Assembly: GCA_025765595.1 (NCBI GenBank)
Contig: JAIVFH010000110.1
Location: 1-64,000, forward strand
DNA length: 64,000 bases
Direction: 5' to 3'
Origin: Obelidium mucronatum
Lineage: Eukaryota; Chytridiomycota; Chytridiomycetes; Chytridiales; Chytriomycetaceae
Of the stretch, positions 32,958 through 44,037 are shown piece after piece. The first letter of the stretch is position 1, and each line of letters begins with the position of its first letter. The translations under genes were made by a program, and so were the position numbers. The notes below the pieces were generated by a model that saw nothing but the letters and a program-made list of their open reading frames with translations, was not told the DNA's origin and did not search any database.

Positions 32958-35900
32958 CTATTTTTTGGCAAGTTTCCAACTCGAAACCTTCTTTTTCGTC
33001 GATAGCTTTCTCATCAAACCGCCCAAACCAACACTGCTATTCCCGTTTAATGCCCCGCCATCAGAAACGTGACCATCACTCCACCCTGCCCCACTAGATG
33101 AAGAAACCGGAGAAGTCATTCCATCCATCCCTCGCGTGATCGAGGTGCGGGCGCCGATAAGACCAACAACAGAGCCAACCTCCAGAACTCCATTCTTTCC
33201 GACAGACCCAGAAACTGACTTCTTGAACTGATCCGGAAGATCTGGAACAGGAGGAGTAGACAAAACAGACTCTGACGCGGAATCGCGGTTGTTCCTCCCC
33301 CGCAACCCCATGGAGAAGGTTCGTTGCATTGATTTTGGTATCGGGTCACTAACTCGGTGACTCTGTTTACTCGTTCCGTCGTTGCCTGCTTTTGACAAAC
33401 CGCGCCACCATGAAGATCCTGCAGATGTCTGGTCTGACCCCTTCTTCTGCGAACCCACTCTTCCCAAAGACTGACTGTTCACCACTGGCTGGATATTCAC
33501 TGCCCCAGGGACTTGACCAGTTTCAATCAATTTTTGCACATCCATCGACAATCCACGTGATGATTCCAGAAACTCGGCGTGACGTTTCTTGTCCTCCTCC
33601 TCAAACACAGGGACAGCCACTCCAACCCCACCATGAGAGTTCGTAAACCGATCCAACGCAACTTGAGTAGCCGAAAGCACTCGATCTCGCAGCAAATCAT
33701 CTTGATCTCCTGTTGAAATGGAACCGGAACTCTGGCGGCTAGTTGTTGCTCCATAGATTTTCTCCGCACTTGTGCCTTTACCAACCACAACGCTATGGTA
33801 GCTTTTACTCCGTCCTGTAACCGCAACGGCTGCCTTCTTTTTCTCTTCGGTTTCTCTTTTTAGATTTTCCCACCACTCCCCAGTTCGACTCTTTTCATAC
33901 TTTTCAACAATCAACCCCGTTCTTTGGTTCTCTAAACCATTCACTATATTTTGGACTCTTGCAATAGTCGATTCTTTTTCCCCAGTTACACTGGCCCCGC
34001 CGCCGCTCACTGAATTCTTTGTAACCGATACAGGTGCCAACGGATTTAGCAATGGTCCACTAAAAAAGGCGCTCTGACTCTCCCCAACTACTGGTGAGGA
34101 GATAAGTCCAGCCGGAATCGCTCCAATACATGTGTCCGCTTCTCTTCCTTGGCCATCTTTTGGAGTATCCAGTGCACGCTCGTGAATTTGCAAACTTCCA
34201 GCAAGACTTTTGGATCGCATGCTCAAGGCTGACGTGGGTACTAGTCGAAAAACGCGCCCACGTCGACCTCCCAAAGAATCACGCTCATCCATTGAGTCAT
34301 AGTTCTGGGCAGGACTATTGTCTCGGGTAGAGTCTTCTTCCTCCGATGTCCCACAATCAGCCATAGTGGAATATGTGTACTCATCCCCTTCCAGAAGTTC
34401 CTCGGATTTTAAAACAGGAGGTCCGTAGATGGGTGCTCGCTTCTCGACCAATGGAGTGGATTGAATTGAGGCGCGTTCAGAGTCATCATCATCAAAGTTT
34501 TCCTCCTCCTCAGAGCTGAGAGGATCCATATCTTTTGCCAATGATTCCGAACTTTTCATTACGGCGTCTAGGAGCTTGCTAGTCTGTTTTTTTATAAGGA
34601 TATTCCCAAAACTGCGTGTTAGCGACCATTATGTTTCTTAACCAAGACTCACCACAGTATTCGATCGCTTCATTTCCTGGTCGCCACAAGGCTCTGCCGC
34701 ATAACAAGAATCTGCCGTTTTCCCCGCAACAACTCCTGCAAGTCTCTGCATAAGCGTGGGTCTCAGCTCGCTGTTGCTCCCTCTCTCAATAGCAGAAAGA
34801 TTAGCCCCCCCAACAGAAGATGTTCCACAGCAGCAGCCCCAGCAGCAGCTTCGGAAAATCAACTGCCCCAAATCATTTGACCCTTTTCGAATTTGGTTCA
34901 AAACAATAGCTCCACTAGTTCCAACAACTGAGGACGCAGGAGTCACAGATCCAGCAAGAGCCGCGGCTCCATTCCACCGATATAAGACAAGAGCTCCGTT
35001 GATTTTTTAATAACTGACGTGGTTGCTGCCTCAGTCGATGCTTCAGCTGCTAGTACTGGAAGCCTAGGACACCATCATCTTCTTCCTTGTTTGAAGTTTC
35101 AACCGCTTTAATCACAAGTTCAGCCATCCTTAGATTCTCAAACGCGCATCTCTTATTTTCATGAATAACTTGATCAAGTTTCGGGTGTACCGAATCCTTG
35201 AGAGTATGTAAAAGCGTCGTACAAGAATCTTGCAGCGTTTGCAATGAGTTGCGAGTCATGATTGATAGGCGTTTGTGTTTATGCAGGACGGGAGATGTAG
35301 GAGAAATTGGATACTGCTGCGCTTTGAGTTTACAAGAGTCTTGAGCATCATCACGCTCATGAATAGGACGAAGAGCATTCCGAAACTTGACACATATTTA
35401 AATCTGGCTCATTGACCGGAGTAGTAGTCCAGTATGCATGGTCTAGCTTTTGTTCCAGCGAATGGACCAGTTCGTAAACAGTGGATTTGGAGTTCTCAGA
35501 ACCATTTCCAAACATGCAAGCAATGCAATCAATGAGTGAAAGCATCTCTTGGCGCTCCGAGGCGAGCTTGTCCAACTCTTAGTTGCAAATTTCGAGTTTC
35601 TTCTCGCGATGCAGTCCAACGAGTTTCCAAGAGCCTGAAGCGCGGACTCGGAGCTGTGCTTTTCGCTTTGAATATCATTCAAAAGCCCTTTTATCACTGT
35701 TCGCGTTGCAAGTTTCGTCTCCTGCAAGAGTATCTTGCAAGTTTTTGATTTGTGTCGTGGGTGACACTGTGTTTGATGCAGGAATAGGATTCATATGTAT
35801 CGCTGAAGCAGGCTCTGCAGCTGCACTCAAAGGAGCTTCTTTAAATCAAAAAGTCAGTGGCCAATTCCCTTTTTTTAATGAAATCAACTGACCCGAGGCG

Positions 35901-36555
35901 GCACAGAAGCTAACGGAATCATCTTCAACATCATCCAAAACAACGGAGGCAGCAGTGTAGACTGCAGCATCGTCGTTTGGAGAGTTCCCGCCCAGAAACC
36001 GCCGCCGCGCAACGTTTGGCAGAAACGGAACCTGGATGTGGTGTTGATTCCCGTCAATGAAGGCGTCGACGCCCACGTAGTCGAGATCCCGTGCTGCCGC
36101 CGCGGCCGAGGCGGAGGCGATAAGCACGCGGGCTGTTTCTGTCGCAGGCGGCGGGCGTCTGTCGGCGTGCAGGACAGCGGCCGATTCGGCGTGCGACAGT
36201 TCAATGTCCGAGAGCGCCACTGGCGTCGAGTGGATGCTCGAGGCCGACAGGCGGTTGTGCGTGGCGATGAACGCGTGGGCAGGCGGCGTCTGGAATTAAG
36301 TTGTTACTTTGTTACTTTGTTTGTTTGTTTGTTTGTTTGTTTGTTTGAGCTTACCTTGAAGCTGCGCGGCAGACTGCCGACGCGCCGCAGCAGCGGCAGA
36401 CTGGGCGGCTTCGCGTCGGCGCCGGCGTCGGCGGCGTAGTCCGACAGCAGCGAAAACACGTCGTCGTCGAACTGCGAGAGGAGGCTGTCGAGGGCGTTGG
36501 CGTGCGTGTTTGCGGGCGTGGGTGTGTTTGCGTCCGATGGGCGAGTGGCGGCCAT
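32958..36555 (-). CDS. Large uncharacterised Ser-rich coiled-coil protein
   Basis: I do not recognise this protein. ATG at 36555. Exons 36555-36354 and about 36286-35895 are GC-rich and Ala-rich. A coiled-coil region follows (35860-35400: LQETKLATRTVIKGLL, REETRNLQ, ELDKLASERQEML), then 35290-35070, 34980-34650 and a long last exon (about 34585-32958) that is Ser/Gly-rich with acidic and basic patches. Introns at 36353-36287, 35894-35856 and 34640-34590 phase cleanly, tying the parts into one gene. Three +1 offsets are needed within the coiled coil (near 35730, 35615 and 35582). A scaffold role is a guess. Confidence 0.5.
36301..36346. repeat. Microsatellite (GTTT/GTTACTTT)n inside an intron
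   Basis: Two GTTACTTT-like units followed by seven GTTT units. It fills most of the first intron of the minus-strand coiled-coil gene, right against the donor. Confidence 0.85.
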
Positions 36556-37320
36556 CGGTGGACAAAGGACGTGTTTCGGACAACTTCGAGAAGGTTTCTG
36601 CGGGCTAAGGATTGAATCGATTCAATGTCTTGCGCGAGTTTCCCGCTTGGTGCTGTCAGGCAAGGGGTTGATTCGGATTATTCGAAATTTTTAAAATCTA
36701 AAACAAACACTGATGGACTTGAATCACTTGTCGAAGCGGCAGGCGCAGAACTGGTTCAAAGCGATACTTTCGGTACTATTTTTGGCTGCTTTCGATCTGC
36801 TGCTTTTGTGTGCTGATCGAGCTGCAGTTTTCCAATTGCCGTCGCGGTGGTTCTGTCACCAGTGGGCTCACTACTACAGCCTCGCACACTCTCCAATGTG
36901 TTTTAAGGCGTGATTCCGCGAGATCGGGGTGAAGTGCTCGAGATTCTAAAACTCTGGCAAGTGGATGCGGTTATTTGGAACTAACGATTGCCAAGATTTT
37001 GCCTTTTGGATATTTTTGGCGAAGATCCTGGTATTGTAGAAGTGGTGGATTTGGACAGTGATGAAGAATTCGTTGTCTCATATTGAAATGTTTTGTGTAT
37101 CACCAAAGTTTTAAACAGATGGAACTATTTCAGAACTGTCTTGTGCTGAACACAAATCCAGAAGCACTCAAAGGATTTCCAAATGTGAAAAAGCAAGCTT
37201 CTTTCATGAAATCAGACAGCCAAGTAATTTGAAAGGTTACAGGCTCCTCTCAATTATTAGTTCTACTCAAACACTGATGCTTTTTTTCCCTCTACGTGTT
37301 TTCTTTTCGATCTCATTTGA
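36556..37320. other. Intergenic region with small doubtful ORFs
   Basis: About 765 nt between the coiled-coil gene (-) and the OMA1-like gene (+). An ATG-started 66-codon frame (36713-36913) has one hydrophobic helix (ILSVLFLAAFDLLLLCA). A downstream open piece near 37015-37085 ends in an acidic stretch (IVEVVDLDSDEEFVVSY). They could be parts of one broken small gene, but no join or homology is evident. It also holds the promoters of both flanking genes. Confidence 0.3.
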
Positions 37321-38872
37321 ATGTTCCGTCACACCTCCAACAAAGTCCGCCCACTCGCCGCACTACACCACCCCGTGCGACGGCTCTCTTACCAACTGAT
37401 TCGACATCCGCTGTCATTAACAACCACCAGAAGCCCTGTTCCTGGACTGAATCAAGCCAGCCCCAACATCAATGCCACCTTCACACCCATTCGCACAAAA
37501 ACGATGCTGGCAACAGGCATCACTATAGGCCTCTTCCACGCCTTTCGATCCGTAGCAACAACAATCCCCGTCCTGTGGCGCTGGGGAACATTCAAAAAGT
37601 ACCCTCGCTTGATGAGATGGTTGACTGGATCCGTCATCATTGGCACTTGCCACCCTCTTTCTCATACACATCGAACGGCATCCAATGACCTCACCGTCTT
37701 CGATTCATGTTTGTCGACCAAGAAACAGAAGAACAATTGGCCGAGGAAGGCTTTTCTGAACTCATCCAAAACGCAAAGGGGAAAATCCTCCCCCCAACTC
37801 ATCCTTGGTACATTCGAACCAAAAAAATTACAGACCGGTTGGTGAAGGTGGTCGGGGAGGACCTGAAGGAGTGGGAATTGATTGTTGTGAATGATCCCGA
37901 AGTTCAAAATGCAATGGTTCTTCCGAACTGGGAAGATTTTCGTTTATACTGGGATGATGGATGTTGTTTTGGCAATGTGTGCAGCTACAGGGACGTTTGG
38001 GGTTTTGGGGCCGAGAGATGAGGCTTTCGCAGGATTGAATCCGGCTTTGGAACAGCATGCATCTTGGTTTGCACTTGCCAGCCCTCATTAAAAGAAAACC
38101 AAGGTATAATGAGGACGATTTGACGGTATTCGATCATGTAGTTGGCGGCAATTTTGGGTAAATATCTTTTTTGGGAGGGGTTTTGCTTCAATGCCCTTGT
38201 AATTAACCGTTCTTTTACTTAACTACTGATTAAGCTCACGAAACGGCCCATGTTCCTCAGTAGACACGGCTGCAGAAGGCGTTGGCGTAGATCACTTGCG
38301 TCAAGCATTTCGAGACACATGCCCACTCCTTCCTATACACAGTCTCCCTCAACCTCCCCATGATAGCCGACATCTCTGGCCGAAGCGTCGACATGGTCGC
38401 CCCGCTTCTCATAGAACTTCCCCATTCCCGTCTCTGCGAATCAGAAGCCGATGTGATCGGACTCTTTCTTATGGCCGTCGCTGGATACAACCCATCCTAC
38501 GCCAAAGAGTTTTGGAAGTTCCTAGCAGCATGTGAACACGAAACACAGAAGCAGGAAATGTCTAAAGACGGAGAAGTCGTGGAAGACGGGACTGTGGACG
38601 CTGTTGTACGCATCTTGGAGTTCGCAAGTACCCATCCAAGTCATGAACATCGGGCATTGGAGCTGGAAACTCATGAAGCAAGTGCGATGGAGATTTATAA
38701 GGATCATCAGAGGGTAGAAGCTGTCATTAAAAGTAGGCTTGCAAGTCCAGAAGTCTCGATGGAGGAGAAGGGAGTTTTGCATTTGGATCATGTGGATGCT
38801 ATTATTGCTGAGGTTTTGGGTAACTTTGTTTCGAGCCATAGTGCGTTATGGTATGCAGCTTCTAAAAAGTAA
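37321..38872 (+). CDS. OMA1: OMA1-like mitochondrial inner-membrane metalloprotease (frame interrupted)
   Basis: M48-family protease that cleaves OPA1/Mgm1-type and other inner-membrane proteins on stress. ATG at 37321 with a basic presequence; a membrane segment near 37500-37660; then RFMFVDQETEEQLAEEGF, THPWYIRTKKITDRL, VVNDPEVQNAMVLPN-GKIFVYTG, AHETAHV (zinc motif HExxH, about 38232-38252), and LPHSRLCESEADVIGLFLM (third ligand Glu) with STHPSHEHR. These match OMA1 in order. At least three +1 offsets are needed (near 37640, 37692 and 37930), and the 38000-38230 stretch before HETAH does not resolve into clean exons. It is either a decaying gene or one damaged by assembly errors. Confidence 0.72.
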
Positions 38873-38958
38873 AGCAATATTGAATTTCAATTCGGTTCGT
38901 GGTCTTGGAACTAGGATATTTATTAAGAGAACTGTGGATGTAAATCCAGGAAGTTGCG

Positions 38959-40331
38959 TCAATAACACTTGTAATGCACTATTCCTGGACCGTACTCATC
39001 GTACTCCTCCTTGGTGATACACATTGACTCGAATGTCGATAAGGAAGCCAAAATCGAACCACCAATCCAGGAAGAATATTTCTTGCTAGAAGGGTATGTA
39101 ATATTAATATTCGTGTCCCGTGGTGCTGTGGCAGAGAGCTCTTTGTGAAGCCGTTGCGAGAACCCTCTAAATCTTGTCGTTCCGCCTTCGAGTAGAATAT
39201 TCCCATACAACATCTTCTGGAGGTCAACTATCGCACGCGTCTATCGCGCTTTTCACGGTTGTATGAATCCCTTCTTTTACTTCAGTGATGTGCCTTTCGA
39301 ATCGTAAGGGTTGGAAGAGGAATTCAGGAGTTTGATATAGTATCTCTTCGTTGTTGAGCTCTTGATGGTCTGGTAGCCTGTATTTGACATTCGAGCTGCT
39401 CGCCGTTTTTTGCAGCGCTGCATCATAGTCCAAGGCGACGTAGCAACATTGCTGTTTCCATTCGTCGAGGATGCCAACGCGAAAGAGACCCTTCACGGAA
39501 AGGCGTGGGTTTTCTTGGCTTGAAAGGTGGCGATAAAAATAACGTGATATATTCTCGCTGTAAAGTAAGGTTAGCATAGTATATACACGCACAAACAGAG
39601 AAAGCATATATTCAAACGTACATACCCACAATGATTTGACTTTTGAGTGGCAAAGGGTATAGAATGACCTTCATAGACTGGAACAACATGCGATGCGGAT
39701 TCTCCGATATCCAATACAAGCCCTGAAACTGAGCCGGTGGAATACAATGATAGAACTGCCTCGTTTGCCAGGTAGCTCGCAGGGACATTAAACCCTTCAA
39801 ACATCAAAGTTGAAAGCTTTTCACGATCACTTTTAGGATTCAACGGGCCCTCAATCAGAAGAACTGGATGGTCGTCTGATACTATTCGCAGCTCCTCGAA
39901 ATATACATGCTCCCTTTGTTGTTATATGGGGGTTAAATTCATGTTGACAGAAAACGGTGAGGTTGAACAGTTGAAGTCATACTTTACCAGATGCTTGTCA
40001 ACCTTTCCCAGTCTGTGACTCGACCTCCGTGCACTGCGAATCTCGAATCATAAGTATATCGAAGATCAAGAGCTCTGTGACCAAGCACTGTGGTCTCAAC
40101 TCCTTCTCTTGGTGGACCCAAGCGCTCAGGCCAATGAGCAACGATGGCGGGAAATGAGCTTTGCGGACTCGCATCGCCAGCGAAACCAGTTGTGCACGTT
40201 TGAGAGCCAGTGTGAATCACAACCTTGTGCCATTTGTTAGCAGTGTAGACAAAGACAATCCAATGAATATCACCGTCCGATCCATTTAAAAGCAATTTCA
40301 CACACTCAAAACTCGACCGTCTCAATTGCAA
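38959..40331 (-). CDS. Divergent actin-related protein
   Basis: Actin-fold protein that spans the whole family length. [103 protein letters not shown] and a C-terminal KCY are all recognisable. The first phosphate loop is changed ([12 protein letters not shown], lacking the usual Asp), and many surface residues differ, so it is neither conventional actin nor a standard ARP I can name. The second ATP-loop ([10 protein letters not shown]) is closer to consensus. Four or more exons. No ATG lies in the first open segment, so the start exon is unresolved. It may be a lineage-specific actin. Confidence 0.75.
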
Positions 40332-40515
40332 AAACGATTATTATACATAGATATGAGTGAGAAACATTTCCTAAAGGGTTGCTTTTCATTGAATTTCAAT
40401 CTATGAACAAGAATACCCGACGAGTAGAGTCGCACTCCCATCCAAGTCGAGACGGCGGCTTCGAAAAGAAAAGCATTGTCCAGGTGCTGTTGCTTGAGTT
40501 CTCTGCCGACCTGAC

Positions 40516-41317
40516 ATGGGTTGTTTGCAGGTCCGGCAGCGGCTGAAGCCGGCGCTTGTAACCGTCCCCGCGGCGTTCTTCTGCGCATGCGCGCAGGCGG
40601 CGCACTGCCGCGTCTTTGGCGGCGAAGGCTCTCTGTCGCTGTGCGTCCATCTGCGCCCGCCGAGTGCCGCGAGTGTCTCTTCCACAGCCGCATCGCAGTC
40701 TGCGCCGACACCGCCGCCTGCGCTGCCAGGCGTACGCGCCGCCGCCGCCGCGCGCCGCCGCAAAGTTCAAAGCGGCGACGGCGGCGCGGCCAGCGGCGAC
40801 AGCGGCACGCGAGACGCAGTGCGGCGTCCAGCAGAGCCCAAAGAAGCAGAAGAGACACACGCCGTCAATCACCGCGTCCGTCTTCACATTCAGAGCATCG
40901 CTGCAGTCTCCTCAGTCGCAGCAAATCTCGCAAGCCTCTCCTTCGCGTCGGTCGCTGACCCCAAAATTCAGAATCCAGAGCTCAAGCCGGAGTGCAACGC
41001 CTAGTCAACCTATGCGAAGTAGTAACCTGTCGGCTTCGTCATTCACCATGTCTCAAATGGGTTCAACCAGGCGAAGCGAGCTTCTGGATGATAGCGGCCA
41101 ACTCTCAAATCGAAAGCATATTGGAATAAACGCGTTCAAATTGCCTGTTGCGCCATCTACTGGATGGGGCACGCCTGCGGACGAAGATGCTGTGGAAGAA
41201 ACGGTTGAGTTTAGCGAACAGGACTTGTTTGAGGATGAAAATGGATGGGCGGATGTCATTGACGATGGAGGCGCAGAGTTTATAAGAATAGCTGTTGAAG
41301 GAATAATAACTGCCTAG
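40516..41317 (+). CDS. Uncharacterised GC-rich/Ser-rich gene (strand and frame uncertain)
   Basis: The 3' part (about 41000-41317) looks coding on the plus strand: Ser-rich, then GINAFKLPVAPSTGWGTPADE and an acidic end. The 5' part (40530-40870) is a GC-rich block open in several frames on both strands. The minus frame contains two CxxC pairs (QCAACAHAQKN, SRCRTCKQP) that could be a zinc site, while the plus frame starts at ATG 40516. The two plus frames differ by one base. I cannot decide which protein is real. Confidence 0.3.
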
Positions 41318-41439
41318 TACTGCATCAAACGAAACCGACTTTTTCGCTTATTTACTCTATAAAACAAATTTCGTCGTTTCTCCAATGTGCCAAAAACCAT
41401 GGACAAAGCCGAAAAAAGGTAGAAGGCTGCAGTATCCTC

Positions 41440-41880
41440 TTAACTCCAATGACTAGAAGATGGATCATCATAGGTTTTGCGCCAAATGTCATCAATCACA
41501 ACAAATACAGAGTTATCACTGTAGATTCTGAACGCGTTTGTTTCGTTGAAATTTGTATCATATCCTTCCACATCGTTCAAGTAAATATGACATGAAATAG
41601 CCCCTGCAGTCGTATAACCACCATGATATCGATCAATATAAAACGCACTGCATGGAAAGTACGGAACTCCCTGGAATTCTTCAGTCCCCATCAACTGGAG
41701 TCTTGACTTTGCTGAGCCCCCACAAAGTCTCCCGCAGTATCAGCAACAGAAGAATAGCATCCTTGCACATTTGATTTATCATACGTCCAAATATCTTGCA
41801 ACGCATAGATCTGACGTGATTGGGTCAAAATGGAAACATTCAAGTCGAACGCACCATAACTTCCTTTTTTTATTTTTGAA
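41440..41880 (-). pseudogene. Unidentified gene fragment
   Basis: About 140 codons of coding-like sequence on the minus strand, ending in SSSHWS-TAA: FDLNVSILTQSRQIYALQDI, DIWTYDKSNVQGCYSSVAD, then GTEEFQGVPYFPCSAFYIDR and YLNDVEGYDTNFNE. Two +1 offsets (near 41733 and 41712) join the parts smoothly. No start codon is found before it runs into the NDUFAF2 3' end. No family recognised. A 5'-truncated gene or a missed intron are both possible. Confidence 0.35.
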
Positions 41881-41897
41881 GAGCACCTTTTTTTCCC

Positions 41898-42413
41898 TCA
41901 TCTTTTGAATGCCGTCGGATTCCACGCTTCAGGACCGTCCTTGGAAGCCTGATGCTGTTGCTGTTGCTTGAGTTCCTTGAGACCATGCCGTTAATTTCGC
42001 CAAGTCTTCTTGCTCCTTGATTCTCATTTGACCATCCTTTTCCTCTATGCTCCTCGCCAATGTTTGAGTTTGTAATCGCTGGGCATCTGCCGCCAGAATC
42101 TCCTGCAAATGACGCAGTTAGGGGGGTTTCCACAACAAACACTAAGCAACGAAAAAAAACAAACCTCATTCGATGGTGGATCAGCCCGCGTATGTCTCAA
42201 CCACGCCATCCACTGTACAGGGATATCGTCCTGACGAATACTCTTCCTGTCGACCATTCATGTACTCGAACAGACCGCCTACTCCGTGCAACACTGCCTG
42301 CATGCACTGGCGGCCCTTCAAAAAACAAGAACGCTTTCGTGGGATCGGAGCCAACGAGTTTGTTTTGCCGCCACGGAAGCGGAAGACTTCGCCAGAGTCG
42401 CTTTGAGTCCCAT
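41898..42413 (-). CDS. NDUFAF2: NDUFAF2-like complex I assembly factor (frame interrupted)
   Basis: Mitochondrial assembly factor, a paralog of complex I subunit NDUFA12. ATG at 42413; LWRSLPLPWRQNKLVGSDP, EYMNGRQEEYS, and DDIPVQWMAWLRHTRADPPS, the family hallmark, which continues across an intron (42164-42103) into EEILAADAQRLQTQTLA and a coiled-coil tail ending NPTAFKR. The order and length (about 165 residues) fit the family. Four single-base +1 offsets are needed (near the start in an AAA run, 42253, 42228 and 42000), an extreme density for so small a gene. Confidence 0.75.
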
Positions 42414-42520
42414 TATTAATATTTTATAGATTTTATTTTTTTTATTTTGATTTCAATTGGTTCAACAGAAGGGAAAAGTACTTGACCAGAGACCCAATGC
42501 TATGTTATTTCGTTATTTAA

Positions 42521-43932
42521 TTAAGCACCTTTAAATAATGAGGGGTGAGAGAGAGGACTCAACTTGTTGTGCATTCCATACCCACAAACAACATCCTTAC
42601 ACCGTCGCATCAAGAACCACACAATCAACAGCTTTGCCATTTGTTTGGAAAACTTTCTCCGCGGTTTCGGTGCCGTTTTCATAAAGACTTGGCCAGCAAC
42701 GTGTAATGGGTATTCAATGAGGAATGAGTTGGCGGCGTATACTGACACTATAAAAATACTGTGGGGGGTGAAGACGGAAAAAAAAAAGCGAAAGAGTCAG
42801 GAGTTGGAATTGGTTTTAAAAGTTGGTGGGTGTGGCTCTTACGTTGTATCAATGAATAGATCTTGGCGGAGTTTCGCCTTTTGAATCGCGTCGATAACTG
42901 GTTGTTGCGATTTGATGGCTTCTGCTTGTCTGTCCAACTCTGCCTGATACTGAGCACCAAAAAGAAGACGAACCATTCAGACTGAAAGTCGAAACAGAAT
43001 CCAGAAAAAAGAAAAGAGGAATTCAAAAGAAAAAAAAAAAAAAACTCACTTCTTCCATAGTTTTAACCAATACTTTCTTGACATTTTCCAGATTACTTTT
43101 CAAATGCAGAGATTGCTCTTTTTGAACTTGGTTTTCCAGATTCAGATGCGATATTGCGTCTTCCAGGCTGGACACAGTTGTTTGCAGTTCCACGATTTGC
43201 GCTTTTCCCTTTGAGAGTGACTTCTGCAAGTTTCTTGTTTTGGCGAAATTGAAAATGTTTGTCACGTAGCTGATTGCAAAGAGGCGAGCATTGATCTGAA
43301 TGTGTGTTACTAAAATTGATGTTGACCACACACACACTGAACCAAACTGTATTAATCGCGCGCTGATTTTCAAACGCAAAATTTATCTTTTGGGAGAGTC
43401 TGGTAAAGTTTTGAGCATCGGCAGGCTCTGGATTAGTTTTGTGTTCAGAAACTGCTGACACCATGAAATCGGACAGAAATCAGGAGCAATATATACCAAT
43501 ATGCAAACTGTATCCCATCAGCGCTTGCATTTGACCCACAAGCCTTTTTGAAGATTCAAAGAGCGGTTTAAAGATTTTGGTGTTGAGTTCCTTTGGTTGA
43601 GATTCCAGAGCCATCGCATCAATCACTGATAATGGATCCCCCACTTCCAGGTTCGCGCGGAGAGAAAGAGCAGATGACTGAGATTCTAGATTTTGAATAG
43701 ACGGAGATTCTGAATCAGAGGGAAAGTTGTTGGCGGGTGACGGGTCAGATCCAGAAGATGTGTTGAGGTTGTTGTTGGGGGTTGGCCGAACAGTCTGTTT
43801 TGGTTTCTTGACACGAGATGACTTTTCGAGATATGGTGGTGGGATTGCAGAGTCACTGCATAGAGTGGATATACTGTCTTGGAGAGACGGGGACTTTTTT
43901 GGTGGATTGGACTGGAGTTCGTTGGAGGACAT
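42521..43932 (-). CDS. Uncharacterised coiled-coil protein with C-terminal membrane helices
   Basis: ATG at 43932 (MSSNELQSNPPKKSPSLQ). Ser/Pro-rich N-terminus, a helical middle (FESSKRLVGQMQALMGYSL), a long coiled coil (SKGKAQIVELQTTVSSLEDA, LENVKKVLVKTMEE), and a hydrophobic C-terminal segment (ANSFLIEYPLHVAGQVF, MAKLLIVWFLM). Five or so exons with clean GT-AG sites. No family recognised. A tail-anchored organelle or Golgi/ER protein is plausible from the layout. Confidence 0.5.
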
Positions 43933-44037
43933 CTGAAATATTGAAACAATGAAAATCAAAATAAGAAATAATCAAAAACGTCATGTTTACTCTCAAATTT
44001 AAAAAAAAAAGATATTTTGATGGGTGGGAGGCGCTAA

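Noticed and set aside
42060..42419. Plus-strand ORFs opposite NDUFAF2
   Set aside because: They are antisense shadows. The minus strand carries the conserved complex I assembly-factor motif.
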